A stretch of 64,000 nt of DNA. Source: Mesorhizobium sp. BR1-1-16. Its GTDB lineage: Bacteria > Pseudomonadota > Alphaproteobacteria > Rhizobiales > Kaistiaceae. The notes under the pieces are model-generated. The model was not told where the DNA came from. It saw only the letters and a program-made list of their open reading frames with translations, and did no database searches. Shown piece after piece: positions 44,343 to 53,775 of the stretch. Every line of letters begins with the position of its first letter. Positions within the stretch are counted from its first letter, which is position 1. Where the stretch lies: contig NZ_JAIUIE010000001.1 of assembly GCF_020165495.1 (NCBI RefSeq), forward strand, positions 1,178,001 through 1,242,000, read 5' to 3'. Made by a program: the position numbers and the translations under genes.

Positions 44343-45896
44343 TCAGTTCACGAGCTTCGGCACATAGGTGCCGCGGCCGAGGCGGATATCGGCGAGCCAG
44401 GCCAATGTCGCGGCGGAGGAGAGCGGCTTGCCGAACAGGAAGCCCTGACCGATATCGCAGCCGACGTCGCGAAGGATTTCGGCGACATCCGGAATCTCGA
44501 TGCCTTCCGCCGTCGTTTCCATGTCGAGCGAATGGGCAAGCTGCACGATGGCGCGCACGATCTTCCAGTTTTCGATGTTCTGCCGCGCGCCCTCGAGGAA
44601 CAGGCGGTCGATCTTCAAGCGGTCGATCGGCAGATCGTTGAGATGGCGAAGGCTCGAATATCCGGTGCCGAAGTCATCGAGCGCAACGCCGACCCCGACA
44701 TCGCGCAGGGCACTCAGCATCAGTTTGGCAGAGGCAACCTCGTCTACCAGCGCGTTCTCGGTGATCTCCAGTTCCAGCCGACTCGGATCGACGCCGGCAC
44801 TGCCAAGAATCGAGAGGATGCGAGCGGCAAGTTGCGGCTCGGCAAACTGCGTCGGCGACAGATTGACCGAGAGCGAGAGGTCCTTCGGCCAGGATTTGGC
44901 GTCGGCGCATGCCGCCGCAAGGATTCGATAGAAGAGATCGCCGACCCGGCCGAGCTCCTCCGCAAGCGGAATGAAGGCCGATGGCTGGATGAGCCCGTAG
45001 CGCGGGTGATCCCAGCGCGCCAGGACTTCAAATCCCATGAGCCGCCCATCCTCTAGGGCGATCAGCGGCTGATAAAACGGCACGATCTCGCCCGCGACGA
45101 TGGCGCGGCGAAGATCGGTCTCCAGTGTCGAGCGGCGGCGCAGCGCCTCGCCCATGCTGGCCTCGAAATAGTAGAACGTGCCGCGCCCGCCCTGCTTCGC
45201 CTCGCCGAGCGCGATATTGGCGGCCCGCAGCAGTTCTTCGGCGCTGGCCTCGCTGAGTTCCGAAGTGGCGATGCCGATCGTCGCACCGATCGAAAGCACG
45301 CCTTGCGGCACCCAGACCGGCGCCGCGATGCTATCGATCAGACGGCGCGCGGTGCGTCGCGCCAGTTCCTCGATCGTATCGTTCTCGATCAGCAGCGCGA
45401 ATTCGTCGCCACCAAGCCGCGCGATGGTCGCGCCCGTCGTCTGGAATGTCCCGAGGCGGCGGGCGACTTCGACCAGCAGCATGTCGCCGACGCCGTGTCC
45501 ATGAACATGATTGACGTTGCGGAAGCGGTCGAGATCGATCGTCAGCAGCGCAAACTGCGATCCGCCCGCGCGATGGCGATCAATGGTGCGGCCAAGTTCC
45601 TCGATAAATGCAGTGCGGTTGAGGATGCGTGTCAGCGGATCGATCTGCGACAGGAGACCGAGCTGCTGCTCGCGGCCGAGCGCCTCATCAAGGCGTGCCG
45701 TAAGCTGGCTGAATCGCTGGAGGAGGAGGAAGGCGAGGGCCATGCCGCAGAACGCGACCGTAGCGGCTGCTACCTCACCATGGGTTTCAAGAAAGTCGGT
45801 CGCGATGGGGATGATGCGCAGGCTCGACAGCAGCAGATAGGTGCAGCCAGCCAGGATGAGTGCGACCGAGAGTTGTATGGCCGACCGCCATGTCAC
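44343..45896 (-). CDS. Membrane-bound GGDEF/EAL cyclic-di-GMP enzyme
   Basis: This 517-residue protein has two N-terminal transmembrane helices (about 7-29 and 44-60), then a GGDEF domain (L-G-G-D-E-F, 162-166) and an EAL domain whose signature reads E-V-L (290-292). Downstream catalytic segments V-N-L-S, I-T-E-N, D-D-F-G-T-G-Y and the lysine in L-K-I-D are intact, so phosphodiesterase activity is plausible. No RxxD inhibitory site precedes GGDEF. There is no PAS or other sensor domain, so the membrane part may sense. It is convergent with the methyltransferase gene. Confidence 0.93.
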   Translation of the reverse strand: MTWRSAIQLSVALILAGCTYLLLSSLRIIPIATDFLETHGEVAAATVAFCGMALAFLLLQRFSQLTARLDEALGREQQLGLLSQIDPLTRILNRTAFIEELGRTIDRHRAGGSQFALLTIDLDRFRNVNHVHGHGVGDMLLVEVARRLGTFQTTGATIARLGGDEFALLIENDTIEELARRTARRLIDSIAAPVWVPQGVLSIGATIGIATSELSEASAEELLRAANIALGEAKQGGRGTFYYFEASMGEALRRRSTLETDLRRAIVAGEIVPFYQPLIALEDGRLMGFEVLARWDHPRYGLIQPSAFIPLAEELGRVGDLFYRILAAACADAKSWPKDLSLSVNLSPTQFAEPQLAARILSILGSAGVDPSRLELEITENALVDEVASAKLMLSALRDVGVGVALDDFGTGYSSLRHLNDLPIDRLKIDRLFLEGARQNIENWKIVRAIVQLAHSLDMETTAEGIEIPDVAEILRDVGCDIGQGFLFGKPLSSAATLAWLADIRLGRGTYVPKLVN

Positions 45897-46092
45897 GCGC
45901 AGTCACTCCCCATCCGCTGCGCTTCATGCATCTCGCCCGGCGTCATGCTGGAATCAACCCGTGTTCTCGGCTTTCGAGGGCAATTTAAGAAACCATTATC
46001 CTCAACACGAGCTTAACGTCAGTCCACCATTTTGCCGAGGGTTAAGAATGGTCGCCTCCGGTCTGTCATTCGCTCTGGTTGCTGCCGAAACG

Positions 46093-46118
46093 AAAAACCC
46101 CGCGCCGGGGGCGCGGGG
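46093..46118 (-). terminator. Rho-independent terminator of efp
   Basis: The complementary arms CCCCGCGCC (46098-46106) and GGCGCGGGG (46110-46118) flank a 3-base loop. On the minus strand the stem is followed by TTTTT (46097-46093). It lies 30 bases beyond the efp stop. Confidence 0.92.
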
Positions 46119-46147
46119 CAAATCATGCGTCGGAACGCAGCCGAAGC

Positions 46148-46714
46148 TCAGTCCTTGGCGCGCTCGACATAGGAGCCGTCGTCGGTCAGCACGACGATGC
46201 GCGTGCCCGGACCGATATGCGGCGGAACCATCGAGCGGACGCCGTTCGAAAGGATGGCCGGCTTGAACGAGGACGAGGCCGTCTGGCCCTTGGTCGTCGG
46301 CTCGGTGTCGACCACTTCGAGCGTCATGCGCTGCGGCAGGACGATGCCGACGGCCTGGTCCTCGAAGATCGAGAGACGGACGACCATGCCTTCCTGGAGA
46401 TAGGGGGCGGCGTCGCCGACGACGTCCTTCGGGACGATCAGCTGCTCGTAGTTCTCGGTGTTCATGAAGGTGAAGCCTTCGCCATCGGCGAAGAGATAGG
46501 AGAAGTCGCGATCCTCGACGAAGGCCCGCTCGACCTGCTCGGTTGTCTTGTACCGGTTCGAAATCTTCACGCCATCCGAAAGGCGGCGCATGTCGATCTG
46601 GGTCGTCGGCGTGCCCTTGCCGGGATGGAAGCTCTCCGCGATGAGCACAGCATAGAGCTTTCCTTCGACCTCGAGGATGTTGCCCTTGCGGATCTGGCTG
46701 GCGATAACTTTCAC
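46148..46714 (-). CDS. efp: Elongation factor P
   Basis: This 188-residue translation factor rescues ribosomes stalled at polyproline. The modification site is K33 in P-G-K-G, equal to E. coli K34. The start is GTG at 46714, giving [10 protein letters not shown], which matches the family N-terminus and length; a longer open frame upstream overlaps epmA and is rejected. It is divergent from epmA-epmB, which supply the beta-lysine modification. Confidence 0.95.
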   Translation of the reverse strand: MKVIASQIRKGNILEVEGKLYAVLIAESFHPGKGTPTTQIDMRRLSDGVKISNRYKTTEQVERAFVEDRDFSYLFADGEGFTFMNTENYEQLIVPKDVVGDAAPYLQEGMVVRLSIFEDQAVGIVLPQRMTLEVVDTEPTTKGQTASSSFKPAILSNGVRSMVPPHIGPGTRIVVLTDDGSYVERAKD

Positions 46715-46914
46715 GGCAATGCGGTCCTTGGTGTCGGCGCCGTCCGAACGGGGCGCCTCGTTGCGGCGCGCCCGGAAAGGGCGCGAGAATGGCGCGCACC
46801 ATACCGATTCTGAGCCTGCATACCAGCCCAAACTGCAGCTTGGGGCTTGGCAGGCCTTGCCTCGCGGCGCGGCAGCGGGCAGTGATCGCGCCTGACGTTT
46901 CGCGAGCCAGAACC

Positions 46915-47961
46915 ATGAACCCCGTCGCTTCGCCCTGGTGGACCCCGCATGTCCATGCCGACCGCCGGCCATTTCTCCTGGCGCGCGGACGCATCAAGGC
47001 CGCCCTTTGCGCCTGGTTCGCGGGTGAGGGCTTCGTCGAGGTCGAATGTGCGATCCTGCAGAATTCACCCGGCAACGAGACCCATCTGCACGCGTTCGCA
47101 ACCGAGCGCATCGATCCGGACGGCGCCCGCCAGACGCTCTATCTGCACACCTCGCCGGAATTTGCCGCCAAGAAACTGCTGGCCGCCGGCGAGGAGCGGA
47201 TCTTCACGCTCGGGCCGGTGTTCCGCAATCGCGAGGCCGGGCCGCGTCACGCCAACGAGTTCGCCATGCTCGAATGGTACCGGGCCAGCGAGACCTACGA
47301 GACGCTGATGGCGGATTGCGCGGCGCTGCTTGGCGCGACGGCCGATGCGGCCTGCATTCGCCGCTTTTCTCATCGCGGCATCGAGGCCGACCCTTTCGCC
47401 GCGCCGGAGCGCATCACCGTCGCCGAAGCCTTTCACGCGCATGCCGGCATCGATCTGCTCGCGACGATCGCCGATGACGGCGCGGTCGATCGCGATGGCC
47501 TAGCGGTTGCGGCGATGGGGCAGGGCCTGCGCGTCGTCGATGACGATAGCTGGAGCGATGTCTTCAGCCGCGCAATCTCGGAAAGGATCGAGCCGCGCCT
47601 CGGCCTCGGACGGCCGACGATCCTCTATGAATATCCGATTGCCGAAGCGGCGTTGGCCCGCCGCAGCCCGCGCGATCCGCGCGTCGCCGAGCGCTTCGAA
47701 CTCTATGCCTGTGGCGTCGAGCTCGCGAACGGCTTCGGCGAACTGACTGATGCCGAGGAGCAGCGTCGCCGCTTTATCGCTGCCATGGATGCCAAGGAGC
47801 TGCTGTTCGGCGAGCGCTATCCGCTCGATGAGGATTTTCTCGCGGCCCTCGCCATCATGCCCGAGGCCTCGGGCATCGCGCTCGGCTTCGACCGGCTGGT
47901 GATGCTGGCGACCGGCGCACCGCGGCTCGACCTCGTCGTCTGGACACCGGCGACGCGATGA
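46915..47961 (+). CDS. epmA: EF-P--(R)-beta-lysine ligase EpmA (GenX/PoxA)
   Basis: This 348-residue class II lysyl-tRNA-synthetase paralogue lacks the anticodon-binding domain. Motif 2 contains [10 protein letters not shown] and motif 3 reads G-I-A-L-G-F-D-R-L. It transfers beta-lysine to the EF-P lysine. The ATG at 46915 fits the family start; an in-frame ATG at 46789 would add residues unrelated to the family. It overlaps epmB by 4 bases. Confidence 0.93.
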   Translation: MNPVASPWWTPHVHADRRPFLLARGRIKAALCAWFAGEGFVEVECAILQNSPGNETHLHAFATERIDPDGARQTLYLHTSPEFAAKKLLAAGEERIFTLGPVFRNREAGPRHANEFAMLEWYRASETYETLMADCAALLGATADAACIRRFSHRGIEADPFAAPERITVAEAFHAHAGIDLLATIADDGAVDRDGLAVAAMGQGLRVVDDDSWSDVFSRAISERIEPRLGLGRPTILYEYPIAEAALARRSPRDPRVAERFELYACGVELANGFGELTDAEEQRRRFIAAMDAKELLFGERYPLDEDFLAALAIMPEASGIALGFDRLVMLATGAPRLDLVVWTPATR

Positions 47962-49046
47962 CGGAAAAGCCCGCAATGTCCGAAATATCCATCATCCCGC
48001 TCGAAGCGCGCCCAACATTGCGCAGCCCGGCCGCGCTGGCCTCCGCTAGCCTCGTGGCGCCGCGAGACGTTGCAGCACTCGATCAGGTTGCCGCGCGTTA
48101 TGCCGTCGCCGTAACGCCCGAGATGGCCGCGCTGATCGACCCCGCCGACGGTGCCGATCCGATCGCCGCGCAATTCGTGCCGAGTGTAGCGGAACTCCAG
48201 TCGACGCCAGACGAACTCGAGGATCCGATCGGCGACGATGCGCACAGCCCGTTGCCGGGCCTCGTGCATCGCTATCCCGACCGCGTGCTGCTGAAGCTCG
48301 TGCACGCCTGCGCCGTCTATTGCCGCTTCTGCTTCCGGCGTGAGACGGTAGGGCCGGGCGGCCCGACACTGCTCGGCGACGAGGCCTTCGCGGGGGCGCT
48401 GGCCTATGTCGCCGCGCGACCGGCGGTCTGGGAAGTGATCTTCACCGGCGGCGATCCGCTGGTGGCGGCGTCGCGGCGGCTGGGGCTGCTGCTCGCCCGC
48501 TTCCGGCCGATCGAGCATGTGCGCGTGCTGCGCTTCCATACGCGGGTGCCGATCGTCGCGCCGGACCGCATCGACGCGGCGATGGTCAAGGCGCTCTCCG
48601 GCACCGGCAAGGCCGTCTATGTCGCCATCCACGCCAATCACCCGCGCGAATTCACGCCGGCCGCCCGCACGGCGCTGGCAAGGCTCGCCAATGCGGGCAT
48701 CGGCCTGGTCAGCCAGAGCGTCTTGCTGAAGGGCGTCAATGACGATCCCGAAACGATGGCGGCGCTGATGCGGTGCTTCGTCGAGGCGCGGGTGAAGCCC
48801 TATTACCTCCACCATGCGGACCTTGCGCCGGGGACTGCGCATTTCCGGACGTCGATCGCCGAGGGGCAGGCCCTGATGCGCGCTCTGCGCGGACGCCTCT
48901 CCGGTCTCGCACAGCCGACTTACGTCCTCGATATCCCCGGCGGCTACGGCAAGGTGCCGATCGGACCTGACTATGTCGATGAGGCGGGAACCGTGACGGA
49001 CCCGAACGGCGGCGTGCACGCCTATCCATTCGGCGCCGAGATCTAG
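47958..49046 (+). CDS. epmB: Lysine 2,3-aminomutase-like EpmB (EF-P beta-lysylation)
   Basis: This 362-residue radical SAM enzyme converts L-lysine to (R)-beta-lysine for EpmA. The iron-sulfur motif is C-x3-C-x2-C (C118, C122, C125). The PLP-binding lysine is probably K332 in P-G-G-Y-G-K. Its start overlaps the epmA stop (ATGA). Immediate linkage to epmA and efp favours the EF-P role over lysine catabolism. Confidence 0.93.
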   Translation: MTEKPAMSEISIIPLEARPTLRSPAALASASLVAPRDVAALDQVAARYAVAVTPEMAALIDPADGADPIAAQFVPSVAELQSTPDELEDPIGDDAHSPLPGLVHRYPDRVLLKLVHACAVYCRFCFRRETVGPGGPTLLGDEAFAGALAYVAARPAVWEVIFTGGDPLVAASRRLGLLLARFRPIEHVRVLRFHTRVPIVAPDRIDAAMVKALSGTGKAVYVAIHANHPREFTPAARTALARLANAGIGLVSQSVLLKGVNDDPETMAALMRCFVEARVKPYYLHHADLAPGTAHFRTSIAEGQALMRALRGRLSGLAQPTYVLDIPGGYGKVPIGPDYVDEAGTVTDPNGGVHAYPFGAEI

Positions 49047-49067
49047 ATCTGGCGGGCGGCACCCCGG

Positions 49068-49091
49068 CCCTCTCCCGCAAGCGGGCGAGGG
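49068..49091. repeat. REP-like intergenic hairpin
   Basis: CCCTC-T-CCCGC, AA and GCGGG-C-GAGGG form an imperfect GC-rich palindrome between epmB and the amidohydrolase gene. Similar CCCTCTCCCGC...GCGGG...GAGGG elements are dispersed in many rhizobial genomes. Only this one clear copy was noticed in the window. It may also help end epmB transcription. Confidence 0.45.
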
Positions 49092-49159
49092 GTGAGGGCT
49101 CTTACGCTCGCTGGCTGATCCTGTTCTAATCGGCAGGAACAAGACTTCGCAGGATCCCC

Positions 49160-50698
49160 ATGACGCATATCACCATCATCCGTGGCGGCCGCCTTCTCGA
49201 CGCCGCCACACGGCAGGCGCCGCTCCGCGACATCCTGATCAAGGACGGCGCGGTCCGGGAGATCGGCGCGCCCGGTCTTGCGGCTCCGGATGATGCTGAG
49301 ATCGTGGATGCGAGCCGCCATCTGCTGCATCCCGGCCTCATCAACAGCCATACGCATGGTTCCGGCGCGCTGACGCGCGGCTTCCGCGATCGCTGGAATC
49401 TCGAAATGCTGCTGATGGCGGCGCCGGTCCGCTTCGGCAACCAGAGCGCCGAAATCAAATATCTGAACACCTATCTCGGCGCCGTCGAGATGGCGATAAA
49501 GGGCTGCACGGTCGCCTACGACCTGACCTTCGGCGTGCCCGTGGCAACGACCGAGGAACTCATCGCCATGGGCCAGGCCTATCGCGATGCCGGCATCCGC
49601 GCGGTCATGGCGCCGATGCTCTCCGATATCAGTTTCTATCGCGCCATTCCGGGGCTGATCGAAAGCCTGCCGCCAGAACTGGAAGCCCTTGCAGCGCGCG
49701 ATGACGGCGATGCGACCGACCATGTGCTGAAGCTGATGGGCGAGGCGCTCGCCGCCTGGCCGCATGACCGCGACCACGTCAAGCTCGGTGTCGCGCCGAC
49801 GATCCCGACCCATTGCTCGGATGCGCTCATGCGCGGCTGCGACCGCCTTGTGCGGGAACACGGCACCGTCATGCAGAGCCATGTCGGCGAATCGAAGATT
49901 CAGGTGCTCGCCGCACGCGAATTCTATGGCCAGTCGATGGTCGCCCATATCGACGGCCTCGGGCTGCTCGGTCCGCATTTCTCGGTCGCGCATGGCGTTT
50001 GGCTGGATGATGACGACATGCGGCGCCTCGCCGACAACGGTGCATCGATCTCGCACAATGCCGGCAGCAATATGCGGCTTGGCGCCGGAATCGCGGATTC
50101 GCGCCGCATGCTGGAACTCGGCGTCAATCTCGGCATCGGCACCGACGGAGCGACGTCGTCGGATAATCAGAACATGTATGAGGCGATGCGGGCGGCGCAG
50201 CAGGTTTCCTGCGTCCGTCAGCCGGATCACCGGCTATGGCTGTCGGCACCGGAAGTCGTTGCGGCCGCAACGACCGGCGGCGCGCGGCTGACCGGCTTCG
50301 ATCATGTCGGCGCCATCGCCCCCGGCAAGCGCGCGGATATCGTGTTCCTGACGCTCGATCATCCGAACTGGATGCCGATCAACGATCCCGCCAACCAGCT
50401 CGTGCTCACCGAGGATGCCACGGCCGTGCGCCATGTCATGGTCGACGGGCGCTTCATCGTTCGCGACGGGCGCCACCTCGCCTCCGACATGGCCGCGCTC
50501 GCCGACAAGGCCGAGGCGGCGCGCGACCGGATTGCGGCGATGAATGCCGGCGACATGGAGATCGCGAACCGATTGGAGGACGCGGTGACGTCGTTCTGCC
50601 GTAGCCTCGCGGCAAAGCCTTACAGCGTCGAGCGCTACGCGGCCTTTCCCTGCCGTTGCGCTGGCGAGGACGAAGGTTTCGCTGCGACGCCCGCCTGA
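49160..50698 (+). CDS. Amidohydrolase (TrzA/AtzA/SAH-deaminase-like)
   Basis: This 512-residue metal-dependent hydrolase belongs to the ATZ/TRZ subtype III. Metal and catalytic segments are N-S-H-T-H-G, Q-S-H-V-G-E-S, V-A-H-G-V-W and G-T-D-G-A-T-S-S-D-N. Such enzymes deaminate guanine, S-adenosylhomocysteine, hydroxypyrimidines or triazines; the exact substrate is unknown. Its 3' end overlaps the msrQ-like gene on the other strand by 64 bases, and the C-terminal tail is longer than usual. Confidence 0.87.
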   Translation: MTHITIIRGGRLLDAATRQAPLRDILIKDGAVREIGAPGLAAPDDAEIVDASRHLLHPGLINSHTHGSGALTRGFRDRWNLEMLLMAAPVRFGNQSAEIKYLNTYLGAVEMAIKGCTVAYDLTFGVPVATTEELIAMGQAYRDAGIRAVMAPMLSDISFYRAIPGLIESLPPELEALAARDDGDATDHVLKLMGEALAAWPHDRDHVKLGVAPTIPTHCSDALMRGCDRLVREHGTVMQSHVGESKIQVLAAREFYGQSMVAHIDGLGLLGPHFSVAHGVWLDDDDMRRLADNGASISHNAGSNMRLGAGIADSRRMLELGVNLGIGTDGATSSDNQNMYEAMRAAQQVSCVRQPDHRLWLSAPEVVAAATTGGARLTGFDHVGAIAPGKRADIVFLTLDHPNWMPINDPANQLVLTEDATAVRHVMVDGRFIVRDGRHLASDMAALADKAEAARDRIAAMNAGDMEIANRLEDAVTSFCRSLAAKPYSVERYAAFPCRCAGEDEGFAATPA

Positions 50699-51570
50699 GC
50701 GCGCCGGCCGCGCGGCTTGCGGGCGTCGAGCACGCTGCGCCCATAGGCGACAGCAATCACGACGAGGGCGATGCCAAGGACGATCCACGCTGGCCGTATG
50801 CCGCTCTTCCAGGCGAAATTGGTCGGCAGGATGCGTGAGAACGGCACGCCGATCTTCAGATAGTAGTAGAGCGCCTCGCCGAAGGCCGTGGCGACGACGA
50901 TGAGCGCGGCAAGGGCGATCGTCACAGCGAACGAGCCGGCGCGTTGCTCGCCGATCCTGGCCGCCAGCACGCGCCAGGCGCCGAGCCAGATCGCGAGCGC
51001 CGCAATGACGATCGGCTCGGTGACGCCGAGCTTCGACTGCAGGAAGAAGTGCACCGATGCCAGCGCCGCGATCGGATAGATCAGCTTGTGCAGCGCCCGC
51101 CATTGCAGCCCACCCATGCGTCGCATCATGCCGTTAGTCGAGGTCGCTGCGAGCGGGATCAACATGATAAACGCGGCAAAGCCGATCGTCAGATAGGGGC
51201 GGGCGAAGATTTCCGACACGACTTTCGGAACGTCCCAGACGAGGTCGCCCGTATAGGCGACCAGATGGATCGCCGCATAGGCAAAGACCGAGACGCCGAG
51301 CATCCGCCGCAGGAACACGAGCTCCGGCCAGCGCCAGATGAAGCGCAGCGGCGTCACGGCGAGCGTCAGCAGCAGGAAACGAACCGTCCAGAGGCCAGCC
51401 TGATGGTTGATCTCGATCATGGCGCGCGGCCCAAGGTTGCCGCTGATGGCACGCAGGATGAGCCAAAGGCCCGGCAGCAGGATCCCCGCGAAGACGACGG
51501 CCTTCAGCATTGAAAATTCGCCGCGGCGGTCGAGCCAGGGAAGGGACAGGGACGCCTCGCGTGCGCTCAT
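50635..51570 (-). CDS. msrQ: MsrQ-like heme-binding membrane subunit
   Basis: This 311-residue protein is a ferric-reductase-like six-helix membrane protein. Conserved histidines fall in A-A-I-H-L, L-H-K-L-I-Y and A-S-V-H-F, matching the b-type heme ligands of MsrQ, which passes quinol electrons to the periplasmic methionine-sulfoxide reductase MsrP. No msrP gene is adjacent. The start at 51570 has GAGG upstream; starts at 51591 or 51510 are possible. The charged C-terminal tail (about 25 residues) is antisense to the end of the amidohydrolase gene. Confidence 0.88.
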   Translation of the reverse strand: MSAREASLSLPWLDRRGEFSMLKAVVFAGILLPGLWLILRAISGNLGPRAMIEINHQAGLWTVRFLLLTLAVTPLRFIWRWPELVFLRRMLGVSVFAYAAIHLVAYTGDLVWDVPKVVSEIFARPYLTIGFAAFIMLIPLAATSTNGMMRRMGGLQWRALHKLIYPIAALASVHFFLQSKLGVTEPIVIAALAIWLGAWRVLAARIGEQRAGSFAVTIALAALIVVATAFGEALYYYLKIGVPFSRILPTNFAWKSGIRPAWIVLGIALVVIAVAYGRSVLDARKPRGRRAQAGVAAKPSSSPAQRQGKAA

Positions 51571-51751
51571 CGATCGAACCTCGCTTGTCATTCAGCGTTT
51601 CTACGCGAGAGAGCGGGCAAACGTGACGCCGATGTCGATCAGGCTTCCGTGAGCGATGCAATGCTCGGAAATATCGCGTCCTGAATTGATACAACTCGTC
51701 ATTTGACCGGGGACCGACGTCCAAAATAAGGGAAGAGCGCACGAAGGACGC

Positions 51752-53062
51752 ATGATGAAGCAGATGCCCGATGACGACACCAGCGCAGGCGCAGGGCAGT
51801 CGGAACCGAAACCCGCCCGAAGCTTGGTAGAGAGCCCGCGCCTTGCCGACATCATAGGCCCGGCGGCTCGGCCGCATCGCTGGCGGCGCTGGGGCCTGCT
51901 GGCCCTGATTGTGGTCGCCTTGGCAGCCGCCTATCTGCTCTGGCCGATCATTGCCGGCGGTGGCGATGGCATAACCTACACCACCGCGCCGGCGACGCGC
52001 GGCAGCCTGACGGTGACGGTGACAGCGACCGGCTCGGTACAGCCAACCGAGGAGGTCGACGTTTCCAGCGAGCTCTCGGGACGCATCAAATCCGTGAATG
52101 TGGACTACAACAGTCCGGTCAAGGCCGGAGACGTCCTCGCCGAGCTCGTCACCGACAATCTCGACGCGGCGCTGGCGAGCGCGCGCGCCAAGCTCGCAGC
52201 GGCAAAGGCGAATGTCGCCAAGGCGCACGCCACCATCGCCTCGACCGAAAGCACGCTGGAGAGCAAGAAAGTGCTAGTCGGCCGCAATGTCTCCTCTTCA
52301 CAGGAACTGATCGAGGCGCAGGCCAATTACGACGCGGCAGTCGCGAGCGAGGCAGCCGCCAATGCCGAGGTCGATGTGGCGACGGCCGATCTCTCGCTCG
52401 CCGAGACCAACCTCTCGAAGGCGGTGATCCGATCGCCGATCGACGGCATCGTGCTGACCCGCAGCGTCGATCCGGGTGCGACGGTGGCCGCCTCGCTATC
52501 GGCTCCAACGCTGTTCGTCATCGCAGGCGATCTCCGCCAGATGGAATTGCAGGTCGATGTCGATGAGGCCGATGTCGGGGAGACCGCCATCGGCCAGAAG
52601 GCGACCTTCAGCGTCGATGCCTATCCGGACCAGAGCTTTCCGGCTGCGATCAAGGATATCCGCTTCGTCTCGGAGACGACCAACAATGTCGTCACCTACA
52701 AGGCGCTGCTTACTGTCGACAACGAAAAGCTGCTGCTGCGACCGGGCATGACGGCGACGGCCGATATTGTCGTCGAGGAGGTGAAGGACGCGACGCTCAT
52801 TCCGAATGCGGCCCTGCGCTATGTCCCGCCGGCGACAACCAGCAGTCCGCGCGCCTTCGGACTGTTCCGCGCGCCGAATATGGGCGCGATCACCACCGCC
52901 GAGCCGACCGGACATGATCGCCGGGTCTACGTGCTGCGCGACGATGTCCCGACGCCCGTCTCGATCGAGATTGGCGCGACCGATGGCGTGCATACGGTGG
53001 TGAAGAGTGGCGACATCAAGGAAGGCGATAGCCTCATCGTCGACGCGACGGCACGGAAATGA
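51752..53062 (+). CDS. MacA-like HlyD-family periplasmic adaptor
   Basis: This 436-residue adaptor has one transmembrane helix near residues 48-67 after a cytosolic, acidic N-terminus. It is followed by a lipoyl/coiled-coil/beta-barrel order with the Q-A-N-Y-D-A hairpin region. It forms the first gene of an ABC export operon, overlapping the ATPase gene by 4 bases. The MacAB-TolC type exports macrolides, lipopeptides or heme precursors; a TolC is not encoded here. Confidence 0.9.
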   Translation: MMKQMPDDDTSAGAGQSEPKPARSLVESPRLADIIGPAARPHRWRRWGLLALIVVALAAAYLLWPIIAGGGDGITYTTAPATRGSLTVTVTATGSVQPTEEVDVSSELSGRIKSVNVDYNSPVKAGDVLAELVTDNLDAALASARAKLAAAKANVAKAHATIASTESTLESKKVLVGRNVSSSQELIEAQANYDAAVASEAAANAEVDVATADLSLAETNLSKAVIRSPIDGIVLTRSVDPGATVAASLSAPTLFVIAGDLRQMELQVDVDEADVGETAIGQKATFSVDAYPDQSFPAAIKDIRFVSETTNNVVTYKALLTVDNEKLLLRPGMTATADIVVEEVKDATLIPNAALRYVPPATTSSPRAFGLFRAPNMGAITTAEPTGHDRRVYVLRDDVPTPVSIEIGATDGVHTVVKSGDIKEGDSLIVDATARK

Positions 53063-53775
53063 CCGCGCCCGAGATCGCCTTCGAGCGTGTCTCCAAGCGC
53101 TATGGCAGCGGCGAGACCGAGGTACGCGCGCTGTCCGGCGTCGATCTCTCGATCGATCGCGGTGAATTCGTCGCCATCATGGGCCCATCCGGCTCCGGCA
53201 AATCGACGGCGATGAACATCATCGGCTGTCTCGACCGTCCAACCGAGGGTGAATATCTCTTCGAGGGTGTTGCGACGTCGACGCTCACACGGACCCAACT
53301 CACGCTTTTGCGGCGGCACAAGCTCGGCTTCGTCTTCCAGGGCTTCAATCTCTTGCCGCGTACCTCGGCGGTGGAAAATGTCGAGCTGCCACTCGTCTAT
53401 CGCGGCATGGAAGCGGGCGAGCGTCGGCAGCGCGCCTTGGCGGCGCTTGGCCGTGTTGGCCTTGAGGGTAGGGCCGGGCACACGCCCTCCGAGCTTTCGG
53501 GCGGCCAGCAGCAGCGCGTTGCGATCGCGCGCGCGATCGTGACGGATCCCGCGGTCCTCCTCGCAGACGAACCGACCGGCAATCTCGACACGCGCACCAG
53601 CCTTGAAATCATGCAGTTGGTGACGGCGCTGAACCGCATGCAGGGCATCACGGTGATCATGGTGACGCATGAGCCCGACATCGCCGCCTTCGCCGACCGC
53701 GTCATCCGCTTCGTCGACGGACGCATCGAATCGGACCGCCTGAAATCCGACGGCGCGCTCGAGGTCACCGCCTGA
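53059..53775 (+). CDS. MacB-like ABC transporter ATP-binding protein
   Basis: This 238-residue ATPase has Walker A G-P-S-G-S-G-K-S-T (37-45), the signature L-S-G-G-Q-Q-Q-R and Walker B V-L-L-A-D-E-P, in the LolD/MacB/FtsE subfamily. In E. coli MacB the ATPase and permease are one chain; here they are separate genes. ATGA and TGATG-type overlaps join it to both neighbours. Confidence 0.95.
   Translation: MTAPEIAFERVSKRYGSGETEVRALSGVDLSIDRGEFVAIMGPSGSGKSTAMNIIGCLDRPTEGEYLFEGVATSTLTRTQLTLLRRHKLGFVFQGFNLLPRTSAVENVELPLVYRGMEAGERRQRALAALGRVGLEGRAGHTPSELSGGQQQRVAIARAIVTDPAVLLADEPTGNLDTRTSLEIMQLVTALNRMQGITVIMVTHEPDIAAFADRVIRFVDGRIESDRLKSDGALEVTA

Noticed and set aside
44343-45896. Inactive EAL domain because the signature reads EVL
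   Set aside because: The catalytic Glu is retained and all later metal-binding segments are intact; EVL is a common active variant.
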